Positions 8,173 to 16,233 of a DNA stretch of 64,000 bases are shown here, piece after piece. The stretch's first letter is position 1. Every line of letters starts with the position of its first letter. Under the pieces are notes generated by a model, which saw only the letters and a program-made list of their open reading frames with translations, was not told the DNA's origin and ran no database searches. Where the stretch lies: the IMG/VR virus record IMGVR_UViG_3300025872_000046, positions 1-64,000 of that record; one strand, given 5' to 3'. The position numbers and the translations under genes are program-made. Source of the DNA: a virus.

Positions 8173-11100
8173 ATGGCCGAGCAGACATTCCGTTCCCCAG
8201 GCTTCTACGAGCAGGAGATTGAGCTCGTAGCCGGGGCTCAGCAGCCCGTCGGTGTCCCAGGTGGCATCATCGGAACCGCCCAGAAGGGGCCAGCGTTCGT
8301 GCCTGTCACCATTGCGAACATGACAGACTTCACGGCGCGCTTCGGAGATCTCGATCCCCAGCGCTTCGCCCCCTATGCAGTCAACGAGTTCCTTAAGCAC
8401 AAGCAGGCCCTCACCTTCTTGAGAGTTCTCGGTGCGGGTGCAAACACAACGCTTTCGCAGATCGGCACGACTAACACGCAGGGAACAGTGACAAACGCTG
8501 GCTTCAAGATTAGCTCTGCTACATCACTTGCAGAAAGCACGGTCACAGACAGCACTGTCCAGTTCATCGCTGCTCGTCACTACATCTCCTCATCGACTGC
8601 CGGACCGACAGAAAGTGAAGGGTTCCCAATCTTCACAGACAATCCGAGCTTCTCTGTATCACACGCTGGTGGAACGACTGTCAACCTCATCCGCGGCGTC
8701 ATCTTTCCAGCTTCAGGCACGAGAATCCAAGTCGCTCCCTATGACAAGACGTACTCACCCCTTGCCCTCTCTGCATCTCTTGGGCCAGACAGCCTCACTG
8801 ACGGTCTTGCGCGTAGGTTCAAGATCATCATCTCTTCTTCCGCAGGCTCTTCATTCGATAATGACGACGGATATGTTGGGGTGAAGATTCTAACTGCATC
8901 TCTCGATCCGACTGACAACGCTTACATCTCGAGAGTGCTCAACACCGATCCGGACCTCTTCGCAACGAAGAAGCACCTCCTCTATCTCGACTTTCCGATT
9001 GAGAAGGAGCTTGCTCCCGTCCAAACTGGAACGGCAGTCACAGACCCAACAGTTCTCATTCTTTCGGGCAACTCCACTTGGAGAAACTCTTTCGGTCGCT
9101 ATGATACGAGATTCACAACTCCAAAGACCCCCTCGTTCATCTCACAGCCCTTCGGTGCATATGAGTATGACCTCTTCCACTTTGAGACCATCTCTGACGG
9201 TGAATATGCGAATGACAAGCTGAAGGTCTCGATTTCGAACATTCAGGCGAGCACTGATCCAGACCAGCCTTATGGTACCTTCGATGTCACCCTCCGCCAG
9301 TTCAGTGATGACGATCTCAACCCACAGGGTCTCGAGTACTACCCAGCTGTAGGTCTCAACCCGAAGGCCGAGAACTACATCGCAAAGGCGATCGGTGACA
9401 AGAAGGTCAACTGGAACTTCGACACTGATGAGAGATCAGAACGCAGGCTCATCATCTCTGGTAAGTACCCGAACAGGAGCGTAAACTTCAGGGTTGTTAT
9501 GAACCCCCTACTCGAGGCCGGTCAGATTCCTGCTCCTGCTCTTCCGTTCGGATTCAGAGGAGTGCCTGTCCTGAAGACCGTCGATAATCTCACAGACAGC
9601 GATCTGGGGACTCTCAACTTTGAGGGCGCAACTTTCTCGGGAGGCACAAGGCTCGTGAACCCAGCGGTGAGCCCGCTGACAGCGTCCATCCTTCCTCCTC
9701 TTCCCTACCGCTTCAAGGTCACGCGAGGAACGATGACCGAGACAAACGGTTCGGCAAACATCGGAAGCCCTGGTGCCAATGAAAGAGCAGACTCAAGACT
9801 GTACTGGGGTGTTGTTGTTCAAGCAATGCCCACGACTGCATCAGTTGACAACGCGGTTCTTAACTACAATCTTGGAACACTGCAGAATTCTCTGGTGAAC
9901 AGCTACACGAAGTTCCAAGGAATCTTCAAGCAGGATGTTCTTGTTACGGGCTCGGCGGCAGATGCATTCAACGCGAACAAGTTCACGCTTGCGAGGGTTG
10001 CTCTTGCGAACCAATCTCTCTCCACCGTGACTGGCACCGCAGAGGTTCACATGAGAGAGGCTGCATACGTTCGTGATGGCGTACCATCTTCAGTCGATTA
10101 CAGAGTCAGCTATGGTTCAGCAAATCGTGTAACTCTTGCGACTCTGGTCGCATCATCGTCTGTAGTCTTCAACAGATTCGCATCGTTCAACAAGTTCACC
10201 TCGATCTTCTATGGTGGGTTTGATGGTCTAAACATTCTTGACCGTGACAACAGGCTTATGAACGACAAGGCGTCTTCAACAGAGACAGGAACTGGCGGTG
10301 ATGACGGCAAGGCAAACGGTGCTGTTGAATCGGGCCTGGTGAACAATGCTGCTGGTTCGGGAGCAAATAACAACGTCGTTTACGCGTATCGATCTGCAAT
10401 CGATATCCTGACTGATGAGGTTTCCTCGAACATCAACATTCTCGCAGTGCCGGGAATCAGAGAGCCGCTGGTCACGACATACGCCCAGGACGCTGTTAGA
10501 GACTACTCACTTGCCCTATATGTGAGAGACATTCCATCCTATGATGACAGCGGTTTCCGCATCTTTGACGATACTGAGAGCAGGCGCCCATCGGTAAGAC
10601 AGACATCAGAGACTTTCACAAGCCTCACGATTGACAACAACTACGCTGCAACGTACTTCCCAGACGTTTACATCAACGATGCCAATCTCAACAAGAAAGT
10701 AAAGGTTCCAGCGTCGGTGGCTGCCCTTGGAGCGATTGCCTATAACGACAAGGTTGCTTACCCGTGGTTTGCCCCGGCTGGTTTCAACCGCGCAGCGCTT
10801 GACTTCGTCACGAACGTCCAAGTGAGGCTCAACCAGGGAGACAGGGACACACTGTACGATGCGAGAATCAACCCGATCGCGACATTCCCGGCGGGTGGGT
10901 TCGTCATCTTCGGACAGAAAACCCTACAGCTGAAGAAGTCCGCGCTCGACAGAGTGAACGTCAGACGTCTTCTCCTCGAGGTCAAGAGAGTTGTAAGCGA
11001 CGTGGCAGGAAGACTGCTGTTCGAGCAGAACACTCCCGCTGTCCGCTCGAGGTTCATCGCATCTGTCAACCCTCTGCTTGGGCTCATCCAGGCACAGGCT

Positions 11101-11262
11101 GGCATCGAAAAGTTCAGGGTCATCATGGATGACACTAACAACACACCACAGGACGCCGAACAGAATAGACTGAATGGTAAGATCGTCCTCATTCCGACCA
11201 AGACGATCGAATTCATTGCTGTCGACTTCGTAATCACCCCATCAGGCGTCTCTTTCGAGTGA
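8173..11262 (+). CDS. Tail sheath protein, paralogue 1 (gp18-like)
   Basis: Contractile sheath subunit. The N-terminus, SPGFYEQEIEL followed by GVPGGIIGTAQKGPAFVPVT, and the C-terminal block, YPWFAPAGFNRA then VNVRRLLLEVKRVV, are the conserved parts of the phage sheath family. At 1029 aa it is much longer than T4 gp18 (659 aa); the extra length lies in the middle, which in gp18 proteins holds the surface-exposed domains. Start is ATG at 8173 with AGGAGA. It is the first of two adjacent sheath genes. Confidence 0.92.
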   Translation: MAEQTFRSPGFYEQEIELVAGAQQPVGVPGGIIGTAQKGPAFVPVTIANMTDFTARFGDLDPQRFAPYAVNEFLKHKQALTFLRVLGAGANTTLSQIGTTNTQGTVTNAGFKISSATSLAESTVTDSTVQFIAARHYISSSTAGPTESEGFPIFTDNPSFSVSHAGGTTVNLIRGVIFPASGTRIQVAPYDKTYSPLALSASLGPDSLTDGLARRFKIIISSSAGSSFDNDDGYVGVKILTASLDPTDNAYISRVLNTDPDLFATKKHLLYLDFPIEKELAPVQTGTAVTDPTVLILSGNSTWRNSFGRYDTRFTTPKTPSFISQPFGAYEYDLFHFETISDGEYANDKLKVSISNIQASTDPDQPYGTFDVTLRQFSDDDLNPQGLEYYPAVGLNPKAENYIAKAIGDKKVNWNFDTDERSERRLIISGKYPNRSVNFRVVMNPLLEAGQIPAPALPFGFRGVPVLKTVDNLTDSDLGTLNFEGATFSGGTRLVNPAVSPLTASILPPLPYRFKVTRGTMTETNGSANIGSPGANERADSRLYWGVVVQAMPTTASVDNAVLNYNLGTLQNSLVNSYTKFQGIFKQDVLVTGSAADAFNANKFTLARVALANQSLSTVTGTAEVHMREAAYVRDGVPSSVDYRVSYGSANRVTLATLVASSSVVFNRFASFNKFTSIFYGGFDGLNILDRDNRLMNDKASSTETGTGGDDGKANGAVESGLVNNAAGSGANNNVVYAYRSAIDILTDEVSSNINILAVPGIREPLVTTYAQDAVRDYSLALYVRDIPSYDDSGFRIFDDTESRRPSVRQTSETFTSLTIDNNYAATYFPDVYINDANLNKKVKVPASVAALGAIAYNDKVAYPWFAPAGFNRAALDFVTNVQVRLNQGDRDTLYDARINPIATFPAGGFVIFGQKTLQLKKSALDRVNVRRLLLEVKRVVSDVAGRLLFEQNTPAVRSRFIASVNPLLGLIQAQAGIEKFRVIMDDTNNTPQDAEQNRLNGKIVLIPTKTIEFIAVDFVITPSGVSFE

Positions 11263-11268
11263 TACTTA
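11261..11268 (+). promoter_or_regulatory. Late-promoter-like box GATACTTA
   Basis: It overlaps the stop of sheath 1 and lies 20 bases before sheath 2. CTCTTT (11250-11255) can pair with AAGGAG (11278-11283), the Shine-Dalgarno, with one G-U pair. Confidence 0.5.
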
Positions 11269-11288
11269 GAGAGAGATAAGGAGCACCC

Positions 11289-14207
11289 ATGGCAGAACTT
11301 ACTTTCAAGAGTCCCGGTGTAGGAACCAGAGAGATTGACCTCTCTGGTCCAACGCAGGCCGCGCCACAAGGCGTACCGGCGGGCGTAATCGGTACTTCAC
11401 TGCGAGGCCCCGCATTTGTGCCGGTCACCGTAGCAAGCTTCGCAGACTTCGTCAACAAGTTTGGTCCGACGGACGGAGAGAAGTTCGGTCCACTGGCGAT
11501 GAACGAGTGGTTCCGCACTGCGAGAGCGGGAACTTACGTGAAGGTCCTCGGTGTTGGTGATGCAAAGAAGAGGGCTGCTGACGCAGGTAACAATGCAGGT
11601 AAGGTTGAAAATGCAGGCTTCGTTGTTGGCTCGCAGCAAGTCCAAATTGGTGGAGACCTCGGAGATAACCCGTACGCATTTGTTGGTGACTTCAAGGGTC
11701 GTACGCACTTCCTCGGTTGCTATATGTCGGAGTCGAGCGGAGTGACCGTGTTCTCAGAGGCGGGAACGCAGACTACTTCAGCAGCTATTCCTGTTCTCCG
11801 TGCAGTTGTAATGGCTCCATCGGGAGTCCAGCTGGTTCTTTCTGGTAACTCAGGAGTCAATAACAGCCTACCTGCGACGACTCAGCCTACTACTTCATAC
11901 GGTTTCATGACTGGAACCGTGAAGCTTGTGGATTCATCTGCTAACGCGATTCAAGAGTTTGTTCTCCTCCTCAGCGGCCATAAGGCGACTTCAACTTATC
12001 CGAACATAGTGACAGCAAGCTTTGACCCGCAGGCTCCAAATTACTTTGCGGAAATCTTCAACACTGACCCAACGAAGATCGAACAAGCAGGTCACTATCT
12101 TTACACTGCATATGATGTGTATCGCGCATACGCTCCAGTGACCGGCACAGGAGTCGTTACAGCTGGAGCGGGTGGAAACGTTGCTGGTACTAACGAGGAA
12201 ATTGCTTTCATTCTCACAGGCTCACAGGCGTTCAACACTGGATCAACGACTGCTCCAAACTTCGAGGGATTCGAGGACAGATTCCAGACGGCGTTCTCAC
12301 CCTACGTAATCTCACAGGATTTCGGTGGTTCTCCTGTAAACCTCTTCAAGGTTCATGCTCTTGATGACGGTGCGTACGCAAACACGAAGTTCAAGATCTC
12401 GATCAGGAACATTACACCGTCGACCGACCCCACGTCAGAGTATGGCTCTTTTGACCTCTACGTGAGAGAGTTCAGCGACACTGACGACGTTCCACAGGTC
12501 CTCGAATCGTTCATCGGCCTCACAATCAATCCCGCTTCAGAGCGATACATCGGCAAGATGATCGGCGATATGAAGACCTACTACGACTTTGACAGAGTCG
12601 CAGGAGCTCAGAAGATTGTCGTTGAGGGCAACTATAGCAACATGTCATCCTACATTCGCCTTGAGATTCCTGATGACGTTGAGAATCAGGAAGTACCAGC
12701 GAATGCACTGCCCATGGGTTTCCGCGGAATCAACTACCTGAACATAGCGGGATCCAGCCAGTTGACAAGAGTGGATACTGTCAAACAGGTTCCTGTTCCA
12801 TTCAGACGCTCTCTCGCTCTCGGCACTGGAACTGCCGCATCAGCCTCCCCCTACTTCCACTGGGGAGTCCAGTTCGAGGTCAACAACTCAACGTCAGAGC
12901 CGAACAAGAACACGTACACTGACAACACAGTGTCATCGCTGACGAAGTACTTCAGCAACTACTTTACGGTCTCTGCGAACCCGTGGATCTCGACGAACGC
13001 TGATACTCACAATAACAACCTGTTCACTCTCACAAGAGTGCAGGTGACGGACACATCTTCTCTCACGGGCTATCCTGATCCGAACAAGTGGGCGAACGCT
13101 GGTTACTCAAGGAACGGAACGCTCGGTTCCGGTTTCACCAGATTCATTGACCCGACTTCTGACTTCGCGGACTTCACCACAAGGAAGTTCCTCAAGTTCA
13201 GCTTCTTCGTCCAGGGTGGGTTCGACGGTGTCAACATCTTCAACAGCGACAAGGCAAAGCTCCTTACGAATGCAGCTGCAAGAGAGATGGACTACACCAC
13301 CACGCAGTTCGGCCCTGCGGGTCCGACGGTGGCGGCATACAGGAAGGCCATCGACATCCTACAGGACAAGTCGTTCGCTGACATCCAGATCCTCGCAATC
13401 CCTGGCATCAGGGAGCCGGGAATCACGGATTACGCAATCGATGCTGTCACGAACCGCTTCGATGCCATCTACCTGATGGACATCGAGGAGAGGAACATCA
13501 ACGATGAGGTCATCACCGGTTCTGGTGACACGGTCTCTGTCTCACTCACTGCCAACGGCCTCAAGAACAGGCGTCTCGACACCTCATTCGCGGCAGCCTA
13601 CTTCCCTGACGTGGTGATGACAGACCCAACAACACAGACAAACCTCATCTGTCCTCCCACTGTCGCGGTTCTTGGAGCCTTCGGTCTCAACGACTCGCTG
13701 GCCTACCCATGGTTTGCTCCTGCGGGCTTCACTCGCGGCGCACTCTCGACAGTCGTTGAGACGCAGACGAAGCTCAATAGGGACAATCTCGACGTCCTGT
13801 ACAGCAACGACGTCAATCCGATCACAACGATTGCTGGATCTGCGACTCCGGTCGTCTACGGACAGAAGACACTCCTCGCAAGAGCCTCTGCTCTTGATCG
13901 TGTAAATGTCCGACGTCTGCTCATCGACCTCCGTCGCAGGGTGAGGACCGTTGCCAACACCATCCTGTTCGAGCCGAACAGGGCTGCAACGCTGGCGAGG
14001 TTCTCTGCTCTTGTCGACCCCATCCTCAAGCAGATCCAAGCCCAGCAGGGTGTTGATCGTTACAAGGTGAAGATTGACACAACTACCACGACACAGGCTG
14101 ACGTGGAAAATAACACCATTCGTGGCAAGATCTTCATCCAGCCCACGCGCTCGGTTGAGTTTATCTCTCTCGACTTCGTGGTTTCCAACCCCAACGTAGA
14201 GATTTGA
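11289..14207 (+). CDS. Tail sheath protein, paralogue 2 (gp18-like)
   Basis: A second, divergent sheath subunit of 972 aa. It shares with paralogue 1 the N-terminal pattern (SPGVGTREIDL, GVPAGVIGTSLRGPAFVPVT), the middle motif QGGFDGVNIF, the IREPGITDYA segment, AAYFPDV, YPWFAPAGFTRG and the C-terminal VNVRRLLIDLRRRV. The two differ strongly in the middle. ATG at 11289 follows ATAAGGAG. Whether both are built into one sheath or only one is assembled cannot be told from sequence. Confidence 0.92.
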   Translation: MAELTFKSPGVGTREIDLSGPTQAAPQGVPAGVIGTSLRGPAFVPVTVASFADFVNKFGPTDGEKFGPLAMNEWFRTARAGTYVKVLGVGDAKKRAADAGNNAGKVENAGFVVGSQQVQIGGDLGDNPYAFVGDFKGRTHFLGCYMSESSGVTVFSEAGTQTTSAAIPVLRAVVMAPSGVQLVLSGNSGVNNSLPATTQPTTSYGFMTGTVKLVDSSANAIQEFVLLLSGHKATSTYPNIVTASFDPQAPNYFAEIFNTDPTKIEQAGHYLYTAYDVYRAYAPVTGTGVVTAGAGGNVAGTNEEIAFILTGSQAFNTGSTTAPNFEGFEDRFQTAFSPYVISQDFGGSPVNLFKVHALDDGAYANTKFKISIRNITPSTDPTSEYGSFDLYVREFSDTDDVPQVLESFIGLTINPASERYIGKMIGDMKTYYDFDRVAGAQKIVVEGNYSNMSSYIRLEIPDDVENQEVPANALPMGFRGINYLNIAGSSQLTRVDTVKQVPVPFRRSLALGTGTAASASPYFHWGVQFEVNNSTSEPNKNTYTDNTVSSLTKYFSNYFTVSANPWISTNADTHNNNLFTLTRVQVTDTSSLTGYPDPNKWANAGYSRNGTLGSGFTRFIDPTSDFADFTTRKFLKFSFFVQGGFDGVNIFNSDKAKLLTNAAAREMDYTTTQFGPAGPTVAAYRKAIDILQDKSFADIQILAIPGIREPGITDYAIDAVTNRFDAIYLMDIEERNINDEVITGSGDTVSVSLTANGLKNRRLDTSFAAAYFPDVVMTDPTTQTNLICPPTVAVLGAFGLNDSLAYPWFAPAGFTRGALSTVVETQTKLNRDNLDVLYSNDVNPITTIAGSATPVVYGQKTLLARASALDRVNVRRLLIDLRRRVRTVANTILFEPNRAATLARFSALVDPILKQIQAQQGVDRYKVKIDTTTTTQADVENNTIRGKIFIQPTRSVEFISLDFVVSNPNVEI

Positions 14208-14246
14208 GTCTCGAATCGATATAGATAAAGCATAAGGAGTTCAACA

Positions 14247-14735
14247 ATGGCCGAGACACTGTCAGTTACCGACATGCTTCCCAATAGGTTCGAGCCCAAG
14301 CGCAAGTTCCGATGGGTTCTTGCCATTGAGGGCATCGACGCTTTCTTGGTGAAGACTACCGCAAGACCCCAGATCGACATGGCGGCAACGGAAATCCACT
14401 GGATTAACACGGTCCGCTACGTCGCCGGTAAGGCGAAGTTCAGCACGATGGCAGTCACCCTCTACGACCCGATTGCGCCCTCCGGTGCGCAGCAGGTGAT
14501 GGAGTGGGTGAGGACCCACTATGAGTCGGTCTCTGGCCGCGCAGGCTACGCCGACTTCTACAAGAGAGACATCCAGCTGAAGATGCTTGATCCTGTTGGA
14601 ACTGTGGTTGAACTCTGGGACATCAAGGGTGCCCAGATCGCGACTGCGCAGTTCAACGACCTCGATTACGGTGCTGAGGAGGCGATGGAAGTCGCTCTCA
14701 CACTGCAGTTCGATAACTGCGTCCTGCAGTACTGA
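14247..14735 (+). CDS. Tail tube protein (gp19-like)
   Basis: Subunit of the inner tail tube through which DNA passes. Length (162 aa) is that of T4 gp19 (163 aa). Characteristic features are the N-terminal FEPKRKFRWVL strand, the central region VTLYDPIAPSGAQQVMEWV, and the C-terminal DLDYGAEEAMEVALTLQFD. It follows the sheath as in T4 (18-19) and is followed by a terminator. ATG at 14247 is preceded by AAGGAG. Confidence 0.92.
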   Translation: MAETLSVTDMLPNRFEPKRKFRWVLAIEGIDAFLVKTTARPQIDMAATEIHWINTVRYVAGKAKFSTMAVTLYDPIAPSGAQQVMEWVRTHYESVSGRAGYADFYKRDIQLKMLDPVGTVVELWDIKGAQIATAQFNDLDYGAEEAMEVALTLQFDNCVLQY

Positions 14736-14750
14736 TTCTCTGCATCGCGC

Positions 14751-14785
14751 AACTTGTCCCGCGAAAGTGGGGCAAGTTTGTTTAA
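14751..14785 (+). terminator. Terminator after the tail tube gene
   Basis: A 10-bp stem, AACTTGTCCC/GGGGCAAGTT (one G-U), with an 8-base loop is followed by TGTTTAA. Confidence 0.75.
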
Positions 14786-14835
14786 CACCCTCTCAAAGTT
14801 TCTACAGTTGAAAGTACAAACTTTCCGGAGGCTAC

Positions 14836-15681
14836 TTGTCAGACAGAGGCGATCGTAATCAAGTGTTCGGTGGTGGTCATCCCATGGGAATCCCCACTCG
14901 CGATGTAATGAAGGATGATTTCGGCTTTGAGATTCCCGTGGAGTCGATTCCCCTTCCGTCAAGGGGTCTAGTGTATCCGACAGACTCTCCCTTGCACGGC
15001 AAGGAGACTGTCGAGGTGAGAGCGATGACTGCTCGTGAGGAGGACATTCTTACCTCAAGAGCTCTCATTAAGAAGGGGACTGTCATCACTGAGCTCATCA
15101 AGTCCTGCCTGGTTGACAAGAGGATTGATGTCTCGAAGATGGTTTCTGGTGACAGGAACGCACTGATGGTTGGCCTTCGTGTGACCGGCTATGGATCAGA
15201 TTACAACGTTGAGATCGAGTGTCCGCACTGCCAGAGCAAGTCAAAGCAGACTTTCAATCTCTCTGAGCTTGAGCTCAAGCCTCTAGATCTGCAGCCTGTT
15301 GAGATTGGACAGAATCTTTTCGAGGTCCAGCTTCCAGTCACCAAGAAGAACGTCAAGTTCAAGTTCCTCACGGGTGCGGATGAAGAGGAGATCCTCGTCA
15401 TCCAGGAGAGAAAGAAGAAGGCCGGCGGTCTCGCAGACAATCTCGTGACAACGAGGCTGCAGTTTAGCCTTGTAGAGGTCGATGGAAAGTCCGACAAGAA
15501 TCTCATCAATTCTTTCATCAGGAGCATTCCAGCGAAGGATTCTCTCTTTATGCGACAGATGATCGATCAGGCTGAGCCGGGAATCGACATGAAGTCTTAC
15601 ATGGACTGCCCTTCATGCTCTGAGAGCTCGGAGGTGCGGATCCCTTTGGGACCGTCCTTCTTTTGGCCTGACGCCGGGTGA
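14836..15681 (+). CDS. T4-type baseplate / tail-assembly protein with zinc ribbon
   Basis: A 281-aa protein of the T4 baseplate hub family (gp26-like). The signature region, ESIPLPSRGLVYP, then VRAMTAREEDILTSRALIKKG and GDRNALMVGLRVTGYG, matches what I recall of that family. Two Cys pairs (CPHC, CPSC) look like a zinc ribbon. Start is TTG at 14836 with GGAGGC upstream. It ends FFWPDAG at a TGA, right where another frame begins to code for conserved-looking sequence (see 15680). Its position between tail tube and tape measure is where tail assembly chaperones lie in most tailed phages, so a chaperone role is likely. Confidence 0.78.
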   Translation: MSDRGDRNQVFGGGHPMGIPTRDVMKDDFGFEIPVESIPLPSRGLVYPTDSPLHGKETVEVRAMTAREEDILTSRALIKKGTVITELIKSCLVDKRIDVSKMVSGDRNALMVGLRVTGYGSDYNVEIECPHCQSKSKQTFNLSELELKPLDLQPVEIGQNLFEVQLPVTKKNVKFKFLTGADEEEILVIQERKKKAGGLADNLVTTRLQFSLVEVDGKSDKNLINSFIRSIPAKDSLFMRQMIDQAEPGIDMKSYMDCPSCSESSEVRIPLGPSFFWPDAG

Positions 15682-15928
15682 TAAGGAGATCTTCCTCGAG
15701 CAGGCGTTCCTCTTGATGTACTATATGGGATTCAGTTATTGGGAGTGCTACAACATTCCCATATCGTACAGGATATGGTTCATCAGGAGAATCAACGAGG
15801 AGATCAAGAAGACGAATGAAAAGGGTGAAGGGCAGTCACGAGCTCTTCACCATAATACTCCTGACGTTCGATCCCTGCAAAGTAGAGCAAGGGAGCAGGT
15901 TCCTTCACGATTAAGACGTTTCACATGA
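15680..15928 (+). CDS. Probable +1 frameshift extension of the tail chaperone
   Basis: The frame +1 to the previous gene is open and codes DKEIFLEQAFLLMYYMGFSYW and on to RIWFIRRINEEIKK, which reads as real protein starting exactly where the upstream frame stops. No start codon is placed correctly for its AAGGAG (15683-15688): the first candidates, TTG 15713 and ATG 15716, are about 25 bases away. A +1 slip of GGG to GGT at the TGA (15676-15681) would join FFWPDAG to DKEIFLEQ. Frameshifted chaperone pairs just before the tape measure are a conserved feature of tailed phages. Independent translation from 15713 is the alternative. Confidence 0.6.
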   Translation, partial: DKEIFLEQAFLLMYYMGFSYWECYNIPISYRIWFIRRINEEIKKTNEKGEGQSRALHHNTPDVRSLQSRAREQVPSRLRRFT

Positions 15929-15942
15929 AGACGACATTGTGA

Positions 15943-15950
15943 ATAGTTAG
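15943..15950 (+). promoter_or_regulatory. Late-promoter-like box AATAGTTA abutting a start codon
   Basis: The box ends four bases before the ATG at 15955, which has no Shine-Dalgarno. If transcription starts as in T4 late promoters, the mRNA would be leaderless. Confidence 0.5.
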
Positions 15951-15954
15951 TTGC

Positions 15955-16194
15955 ATGGAACCTGAGCTTAGAAAGTCCATCCTTGAGTACATTCTCGGTA
16001 AGAGAAAGAGTCTTGAAATTTCTGGACCTCCAAGAGTCCTTGCGACTCTTCACGAGGCAATAGAATCATCGAGAAGCCTGCTCGCTACCCTTCGCAGGGG
16101 AGAATCTCCTGAGAGACTGAGAGAGTCACTCGATCGCAGGAAGAGAGCTGCAGAGCGTTTCAAGAATGTAACTGGCGAGGACTGGGACATTTGA
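15955..16194 (+). CDS. Small helical protein before the tape measure
   Basis: 79 aa, mostly helical and highly charged (MEPELRKSILEYILGKRKS at the N-terminus, RESLDRRKRAAERFKN near the end). I do not recognise the family. The N-terminus fits loosely the 'LR..(I/L)' pattern shared by other putative head-packaged proteins here, with an I-L-E motif at 9-11. It lacks a Shine-Dalgarno; a late box sits directly in front of the ATG. A role in tail or head assembly is inferred from position only. Confidence 0.55.
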   Translation: MEPELRKSILEYILGKRKSLEISGPPRVLATLHEAIESSRSLLATLRRGESPERLRESLDRRKRAAERFKNVTGEDWDI

Positions 16195-16209
16195 GTACAC
16201 TCGCTCTTT

Positions 16210-16217
16210 CATAGTTA
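16210..16217 (+). promoter_or_regulatory. Late-promoter-like box CATAGTTA in a hairpin loop
   Basis: It lies 16 bases before the tape measure gene. ATTTGAGT (16189-16196) can pair perfectly with ACTCAAAT (16228-16235), whose last two bases are the start of the ATG, closing the start codon on upstream transcripts. Confidence 0.55.
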
Positions 16218-16233
16218 GTAGTGAGGGACTCAA

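Noticed and set aside
15713-15928. Independent small gene starting at TTG/ATG 15713-15716
   Set aside because: Its Shine-Dalgarno is about 25 bases away and the coding-like sequence begins earlier, at the upstream stop; frameshift preferred but not proven.
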